Source of the DNA: Methylomonas paludis
GTDB lineage: Bacteria; Pseudomonadota; Gammaproteobacteria; Methylococcales; Methylomonadaceae
Direction of reading: 5' to 3'
Length of the DNA stretch: 64,000 nucleotides
Assembly (NCBI RefSeq): GCF_018734325.1
Contig: NZ_CP073754.1
Location: 1,178,001 to 1,242,000 of the forward strand
Made by a program: the position numbers and the translations under genes
Shown: positions 61,997-64,000 of the stretch, in pieces
Layout of the letters: every line of letters starts with the position of its first letter
Position numbering within the stretch: position 1 is the stretch's first letter
Notes under the pieces: generated by a model
The model's input: only the letters and a program-made list of their open reading frames with translations
The model's database searches: none
Told to the model about the DNA's origin: nothing

Positions 61997-64000
61997 ATGA
62001 TCCAATCTGCGGATTTCGGGGGGCGCTCGACAAAAACTGCTTTCCGGCATGGCCGGCAGACGGTTTTATTCAGTATTTCATTGGCTTGCCTTAATCCGGC
62101 AGCAGCGGACAACGCCGATCAGGTTTTAGACCTGCCATTGGCAGAACTGGTCAATGTCGAGATCACCTCAGCCTCCCGCTTCAAACAAAAAATCTCCGAA
62201 GCACCTTCGGCAGTAGAAGTCCTCACTGCCAAAGACATCACCAGCTTCAACTGGCGCACCCTGGCCGATGCCCTCAACGCTATCCGTGGGCTGTATATCC
62301 GTAACGACAGAGACTACTCCTATGCCGGCGCCCGCGGCTTCATGCGCCCCGGCGACTACAACTCGCGCTTACTGATCATGGTCGATGGCCGGCGCATGAA
62401 CGATGCCGCCTACGATTCCGGATTCATCGGCGAAGAATTCATGCTGGACATGAATTTGATAGAGCGCATCGAATACCTGCCCGGCTCCGGCTCATCCGTC
62501 TACGGCGGCAACGCCCTGTTGGGCGTGGTTAACGTCATCACCAAACAGGGTAAGGACTTCAACGGCGGCAAACTAACCGCCGAAGGCGGCAGCATGGACA
62601 CCTTCCGGGTGCGCGGCACCTACGGCAAAAAATTTGATAATGATGTCGATATCCTGCTCAACGCCTCCCAATACGCCAGCAACGGCAATAGCCAGCTGTA
62701 TTTTCCGCAATTCTCGGCCACCCATAACGGCTTTGCCCAAAATATGGACCATGAACAAAGCAGCCGGGTCTTCACCCAACTGAATTACCATAACCTGGCC
62801 TTTCACGGCGGCTTTGTCGACCGCTTCAAACAAGACCCCACCGCCTCCTTCGGCGCTATCTTCAACGACAGTTACAACTATGTCGACGATCGCAGCGCCT
62901 ATATGGATCTGGATTACCACACCGATGTCGCTAAAGGCCTAGCCCTGGAGACTCGCGGCTTTCACCATTGGTACAACTATTACGGCGTTACCCCCCAGGC
63001 CATCGATGCCAGCCGCGTCGTCAACTACGATGCCGCCAATGCCCGCTGGTGGGGCGGCGAACTAAAACTCACCGGCACCCAGTTTAAATCCCATCAATGG
63101 ATCAGCGGCGTAGAACTGCAATACGACGACCTGCAGCAACTGCTGAACTACAACATCAAACCCTATCAGCTATTAAATAACAGCTATCAGTCCGGCACCC
63201 GGATCGGCGTTTACCTGCAAGATGAATACCGGCTGGCCGACAACCTGCTGTTAAACGCCGGCGCCCGCCTGGACCAGAACCACATGATCAACGGCCTGCA
63301 GCTCAATCCGCGGGTGGGACTGATCTGGGACCCCATTTCGACGCTGACCACCAAATTATTATACGGCTCGGCATTCCGCGCCCCCAACCTCTATGAACGC
63401 AGCACCAACTCACTGGGTTTTGCCGCCAACGCCAACAACAAACAGGAACTGATCACCAGTTACGAAGCCGTTGCCGAATTCCGGCCCGGCGATGGCATCA
63501 AATTGCTCGGCACCCTGTTTTACAACGACATGGAAAAAGTCCTGCTCCAGGATCTAACCCCGACATCCGCCACCTATGGCGCTTTCATCAATGCCGGCAA
63601 ATATTACGCCCACGGCTTTGAACTGGGCAGCGAAAAGAAATGGCACAACGACCGGCTGCTCAAATTAACCTGGACCCATACCATCACCCAGCAAGTGGCA
63701 CCCGGCATCAACGGCTGGGCGCAAGGTTCACCCAATAACCTGGTCAAAGCCCATTATGCCGAACCCTTCCTGGACAACCGCTTCCAACTGGGCTTTGAAG
63801 AATTATTCATCGATCAGCAATTGACCCTGGCCAATCAAATTGCCCCGGCTTACCACCTGATGAACATCAACTTTGCCCTCACCAAGCCCTGGCACGGCTT
63901 CCAGGGCGCACTGGGCATCTACAACGTGCTGGATCAGCATTATCTGGCCTTGGGCAGCGCCCAGCAAGTGCAAGATACATTGGCCATGGATGGCCGCACC
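61997..64000 (+). CDS. TonB-dependent receptor (continues beyond window)
   Basis: The frame from ATG 61997 is open to the window end (668 codons). A signal-type N-terminus (RQTVLFSISLACLNPAAADN) is followed by the plug domain: ITSASRFKQKISEAPSAVEV, LTAKDITSFNWRTLADALNA, MVDGRRMNDAAYDSG, LIERIEYLPGSGSSVYGGNA and LLGVVNVITKQG. The beta-barrel with ANLLYERSTNSLG-like segments follows. It imports a metal complex such as a siderophore with energy from TonB. It follows the Fur-controlled barrel gene by 217 bases. AGGA precedes the ATG. The ligand cannot be told; 20-50 C-terminal residues are probably missing. Confidence 0.92.
   Translation, partial: MIQSADFGGRSTKTAFRHGRQTVLFSISLACLNPAAADNADQVLDLPLAELVNVEITSASRFKQKISEAPSAVEVLTAKDITSFNWRTLADALNAIRGLYIRNDRDYSYAGARGFMRPGDYNSRLLIMVDGRRMNDAAYDSGFIGEEFMLDMNLIERIEYLPGSGSSVYGGNALLGVVNVITKQGKDFNGGKLTAEGGSMDTFRVRGTYGKKFDNDVDILLNASQYASNGNSQLYFPQFSATHNGFAQNMDHEQSSRVFTQLNYHNLAFHGGFVDRFKQDPTASFGAIFNDSYNYVDDRSAYMDLDYHTDVAKGLALETRGFHHWYNYYGVTPQAIDASRVVNYDAANARWWGGELKLTGTQFKSHQWISGVELQYDDLQQLLNYNIKPYQLLNNSYQSGTRIGVYLQDEYRLADNLLLNAGARLDQNHMINGLQLNPRVGLIWDPISTLTTKLLYGSAFRAPNLYERSTNSLGFAANANNKQELITSYEAVAEFRPGDGIKLLGTLFYNDMEKVLLQDLTPTSATYGAFINAGKYYAHGFELGSEKKWHNDRLLKLTWTHTITQQVAPGINGWAQGSPNNLVKAHYAEPFLDNRFQLGFEELFIDQQLTLANQIAPAYHLMNINFALTKPWHGFQGALGIYNVLDQHYLALGSAQQVQDTLAMDGRT

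Overview
The window looks like chromosome of a gammaproteobacterial methanotroph (order Methylococcales). The best evidence is a complete pxmABC operon at 47.2-50.2 kb, the divergent copper monooxygenase of the pMMO/AMO superfamily, in its characteristic A-B-C order. Supporting evidence is several proteins with PEP-CTERM or VPLPA-type sorting tails, a proton-translocating transhydrogenase, and many GTAG-headed REP hairpins with two relics of REP-associated (RAYT) transposases. No rRNA, tRNA or CRISPR array was seen.

Layout. 0.1-3.1 kb: a coiled-coil membrane protein and a lipoprotein. 3.1-6.4 kb: an antitoxin relic and pntAB. 6.9-11.4 kb: a nucleotidyltransferase, a HAD phosphatase and a CHASE2 adenylate cyclase. 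11.5-19.7 kb: an AT-rich, decaying toxin-antitoxin/defence island. It holds relics of an XRE/ImmA gene and a PIN toxin, a Phd/UPF0175 plus DUF3368 pair, an AbiE pair whose toxin carries a one-base frameshift, and a Pif1-like helicase split by a head-to-tail dimer of a 1,688-bp insertion sequence. 19.7-23 kb: a cation/Ca2+ exchanger and umuDC. 23.2-29 kb: a small membrane ORF, kdpFABC and a sigma-54 activator without receiver domain. 29-36 kb: secreted and lipoproteins, a B12/radical SAM protein and a 5'-truncated phosphoesterase. 36.4-44 kb: an RTX-like protein and a second accessory zone of broken or intact toxin-antitoxin genes, RAYT relics and a structured 277-bp insertion. 44-50.2 kb: a yellow/MRJP-like protein, GST, LysR regulator and pxmABC. 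50.25-51.2 kb: a tandem repeat array that contains the 3' end of the neighbouring HD-GYP gene. 54.5-57.9 kb: a phage-like control/replication module. 58-61 kb: secreted proteins. 60.9-64 kb: a Fur-box-preceded outer membrane protein and a TonB-dependent receptor running off the window end.

The observation I would follow first is at 40338-40614: a 277-bp, hairpin-rich segment without an ORF, inserted precisely into a DUF2442 gene. It has no target duplication, lies directly 5' of ATGA, and leaves a perfect reading frame when removed. This is the behaviour expected of a solitary HEARO/omega-RNA (IscB-family) element whose guide would be the upstream gene sequence. Next are the IS dimer with a possible A7 slippage signal, the pxm operon with three REPs between pxmB and pxmC, an inverted repeat between pxmA and its divergent LysR gene, and the REP array that has captured a gene end. 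All family names come from reading the translations; no database search was run.
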